A stretch of 64,000 nt of DNA from contig NZ_CP116304.1 of NCBI RefSeq assembly GCF_028010285.1, positions 385,501 through 449,500 on the forward strand. Direction: 5' to 3'. The stretch is from Pseudomonas sp. Q1-7 (GTDB taxonomy: Bacteria; Pseudomonadota; Gammaproteobacteria; Pseudomonadales; Pseudomonadaceae). Both the position numbers and the translations under genes were made by a program. Positions within the stretch are counted from its first letter, which is position 1, and the number at the start of each line of letters is the position of its first letter. Shown here piece by piece: positions 61,930 through 64,000 of the stretch. Under the pieces are notes generated by a model, which saw only the letters and a list, made by a program, of their open reading frames with translations, did not search any database and had not been told where the DNA came from.

Positions 61930-62256
61930 ATGCTGCACATCTTCTGTCCCTACTGTGGCGAGCTGCGCTCCGAAGAGGAATTCCACGCCAAGGGCCAGGC
62001 GCATATCCCGCGCCCGCTGGACCCGAATGCCTGCACCGACGAGGAGTGGGGCGACTACATCTTTTTCCGCGACAACCCGCGCGGCATCCACCACGAGTTG
62101 TGGGTGCACGCCGCTGGCTGCCGCAAGTACTTCAACGTCACGCGCCACACCATCAGCTACGAGATCCTCGAAACCTACAAGATCGGTGAGAAGCCCTCTG
62201 TCACCGAAGCCAACGTCGGCGAGAAGAAAGCCGCGACCGCAGGAGTAACGGCATGA
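61930..62256 (+). CDS. soxD: Sarcosine oxidase, delta subunit
   Basis: 108 residues from MLHIFCPYCGELRSEEEF; AGGAG lies 7 nt upstream. Zinc-binding subunit with CPYCGELR at the N-terminus and a conserved His/Cys pair in ELWVHAAGCRKYF. It starts 11 bp after soxB and overlaps soxA by 4 bp (ATGA). Confidence 0.96.
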   Translation: MLHIFCPYCGELRSEEEFHAKGQAHIPRPLDPNACTDEEWGDYIFFRDNPRGIHHELWVHAAGCRKYFNVTRHTISYEILETYKIGEKPSVTEANVGEKKAATAGVTA

Positions 62257-64000
62257 GCCAGGTCAACCGTCTTCCCAAGGGCGGCCGCGTCGATCGCAGC
62301 CAGCCGCTGACCTTCACCTTCAACGGCCAGAACTATCAGGGCTATGCCGGCGACACCCTGGCCGCCGCCCTGCTGGCCAACGGTGTGGATATCGTCGGCC
62401 GCAGCTTCAAGTATTCCCGTCCGCGCGGCATCGTCGCCGCCGGTGCGGAAGAGCCCAATGCCGTGCTGCAGATCGGCTCCACCGAGAGCGCCCAGGTGCC
62501 CAACGTGCGCGCCACCCAGCAGGCCCTGTACGCCGGCCTGGTGGCTGCCAGCACCAACGGCTGGCCGAGCGTGAACAACGACGTCATGGGCATCCTCGGC
62601 AAGGTCGGCGGCGGCATGATGCCGCCCGGGTTCTACTACAAGACCTTCATGTATCCGCAGAACCTCTGGCTGACCTACGAGAAGTACATCCGCAAGGCCG
62701 CCGGTCTCGGCCGTGCGCCGCTGGAAGTCGATCCGGACATCTACGACCACCTGAACCAGCACTGCGACGTGCTGGTGGTCGGCGCCGGCCCGGCCGGCCT
62801 CGCCGCCGCCCTGGCCGCCGGCCGCAGTGGCGCCCGCGTGATCCTCGCCGACGAACAGGAAGAGTTCGGCGGCAGCCTGCTGGATACCCGTGAAACCCTG
62901 GATGGCAAGCCCGCGGCCCAATGGGCGGCCCAGGTCATCGCCGAGCTGGAGAAACTGCCGGAAGTGACCCTGCTGCCGCGCGCCACGGTGAACGGCTATC
63001 ACGACCACAACTTCCTCACCATCCACCAGCGCCTGACCGACCACCTGGGCGAAGTGGCCCCCCGTGGCCAGGTTCGCCACCGCGTGCACCGCGTCCGCGC
63101 CAAGCGCGTGGTGCTGGCCGCCGGCGCCCACGAGCGTCCGCTGGTGTATTCCAACAACGACGTGCCGGGCAACATGCTCGCCGGCGCCGTCTCCACCTAC
63201 GTCAACCGTTACGGTGTGGCCCCGGGGCGCCAGCTGGTGCTGTCCACCAACAACGACTACGCCTACCGCGTGGTGCTGGACTGGCTCGACGCCGGCCAGC
63301 AGGTGGTGGCCGTCGCCGATGCGCGCAGCAACCCGCGCGGCACCTGGGTGGAAGAGGCCCGCGCCCGTGGCGTGCGCATCCTCACCGGCAGCGCGGTGGT
63401 CGAGGCCCGCGGCAGCAAGCGCGTCACCGGCGCGCGTATCTGCGCCATCGACCTGAACAGCCACAAGGTCACCAGCCCCGGCGAAGTGCTGGACTGCGAC
63501 CTGATCGTCAGCTCGGGCGGCTACAGCCCGGTGGTACACCTGGCCTCGCACCTGGGCGGCAAGCCGGTCTGGCGTGAGGACATTCTCGCCTTTGTGCCGA
63601 GCGAAGGCGGCTTCCAGAAGCGTCTCTGCGCCGGCGCCGTGAATGGCGTGTTCGGACTGGGCGACGCCCTCGCCGACGGTTTCGAGGCGGGCGCCAAGGC
63701 CGCCGCCGAGGCCGGCTTCAAGGTGGTCGAAGGCAGCCTGCCGAAGACCGAGAAGCGCAAGGAGGAAGCCACGCTGGCGTTGTTCCAGGTGCCCCACGAC
63801 AAGTCCACCGCCCGTGCGCCGAAGCAGTTCGTCGACCTGCAGAACGACGTCACCTCCGCCGGCATCGAGCTGGCCACCCGCGAGGGCTTCGAGTCGGTCG
63901 AACACGTCAAGCGCTACACCGCGCTGGGCTTCGGCACCGACCAGGGCAAGCTGGGCAACATCAACGGCCTGGCCATCGCCGCCCGGTCGATGGGCATCAG
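62253..64000 (+). CDS. soxA: Sarcosine oxidase, alpha subunit (5' part, cut by the window edge)
   Basis: An open frame from the ATG overlapping soxD runs to the end, 582 codons of a protein usually about 1005 residues long. MSQVNRLPKGGRVDRSQPL, then a ferredoxin-like N-domain (YAGDTLAAALLANGVDIVGR; FKYSRPRGIVAAGAEEPNA), then the NAD-binding CDVLVVGAGPAGLAAALAAG and the second nucleotide-binding region. The C-terminal THF-binding GcvT-like domain would lie beyond 64000. It makes glycine and 5,10-methylene-THF from sarcosine together with SoxB, SoxD and SoxG. Confidence 0.95.
   Translation, partial: MSQVNRLPKGGRVDRSQPLTFTFNGQNYQGYAGDTLAAALLANGVDIVGRSFKYSRPRGIVAAGAEEPNAVLQIGSTESAQVPNVRATQQALYAGLVAASTNGWPSVNNDVMGILGKVGGGMMPPGFYYKTFMYPQNLWLTYEKYIRKAAGLGRAPLEVDPDIYDHLNQHCDVLVVGAGPAGLAAALAAGRSGARVILADEQEEFGGSLLDTRETLDGKPAAQWAAQVIAELEKLPEVTLLPRATVNGYHDHNFLTIHQRLTDHLGEVAPRGQVRHRVHRVRAKRVVLAAGAHERPLVYSNNDVPGNMLAGAVSTYVNRYGVAPGRQLVLSTNNDYAYRVVLDWLDAGQQVVAVADARSNPRGTWVEEARARGVRILTGSAVVEARGSKRVTGARICAIDLNSHKVTSPGEVLDCDLIVSSGGYSPVVHLASHLGGKPVWREDILAFVPSEGGFQKRLCAGAVNGVFGLGDALADGFEAGAKAAAEAGFKVVEGSLPKTEKRKEEATLALFQVPHDKSTARAPKQFVDLQNDVTSAGIELATREGFESVEHVKRYTALGFGTDQGKLGNINGLAIAARSMGI

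Overview
The window is chromosomal DNA of a Pseudomonas, most likely of the P. aeruginosa lineage. The evidence is very high GC with strong third-position GC bias (which creates long antisense shadow frames), Pseudomonas-type REP palindromes with a REP-associated transposase (RAYT) at the left edge, and a gene set and order that follow the choline / glycine betaine / carnitine catabolic region known from P. aeruginosa. No tRNA, rRNA, CRISPR, prophage or insertion sequence other than the RAYT fragment was seen. Identities come from protein motifs and remembered families; no database search was run.

Layout. 1-6.15 kb holds unrelated housekeeping genes: RAYT fragment, yccS-like, a periplasmic binding protein, dbpA, torT-like. 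6.2-6.8 kb is non-coding repeat DNA. 6.8-22.2 kb is choline uptake and oxidation plus the regulators of betaine catabolism: betIBA, betT, a second betI copy, the cbcVWX choline ABC transporter with two extra binding proteins, sdaB and gbdR. 22.4-30.8 kb is one long leftward operon (dipeptidase, DUF5943 protein, dgcA, dgcB, etfA, etfB, an 81-aa protein) that demethylates dimethylglycine. 31.4-36.5 kb is a complete NAD-linked molybdenum formate dehydrogenase operon, fdsGBAD. 36.6-41.3 kb is the carnitine regulator cdhR and the caiX-cdhC-cdhA-cdhB operon. 41.4-48.5 kb is a Roc/Bvg-like signalling cluster (hybrid kinase, two NarL-type regulators, an EAL phosphodiesterase, a small fimbrial-like protein). 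49-51.8 kb is gbcA/gbcB. 52-58.8 kb holds a glutathione transferase, an EF-G-like GTPase, a DnaA-box-rich non-coding stretch, threonine aldolase, a small secreted protein, a thioesterase and an alpha/beta hydrolase with an in-frame TGA. 59.3-64 kb is glyA-soxB-soxD-soxA, with soxA cut by the window edge.

How it works together. Carnitine (CaiX; CdhA, CdhC, CdhB) and choline (BetT, Cbc; BetA, BetB) both give glycine betaine. GbcAB removes one methyl group to give dimethylglycine, DgcAB with EtfAB gives sarcosine, SoxBDAG gives glycine, GlyA adds a one-carbon unit to make serine, and SdaB deaminates serine to pyruvate. Each demethylation releases formaldehyde-level carbon, and the embedded formate dehydrogenase can oxidise the resulting formate to CO2 and NADH.

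Main unexpected observations: (1) BetI-type operators (consensus near TTGATTGRTCGWTCAA) lie in front of betI/betT, the second betI and also gbdR. (2) GTCGC-type direct repeats with a 20-21 bp period lie upstream of most betaine-catabolism units and, in a CdhR version, upstream of caiX; gbcB and glyA share a 55-bp block with fixed spacing. (3) An undescribed 29-codon membrane-peptide ORF sits between gbcA and its terminator. (4) A DnaA-box cluster lies at 55.08-55.61 kb. (5) BvgA-like TTCCTAC heptads occur around the Roc-like genes. (6) A CCCTCTCCC/GGGAGAGGG palindrome recurs at operon-internal junctions. (7) An in-frame UGA replaces an expected Cys codon in a hydrolase.
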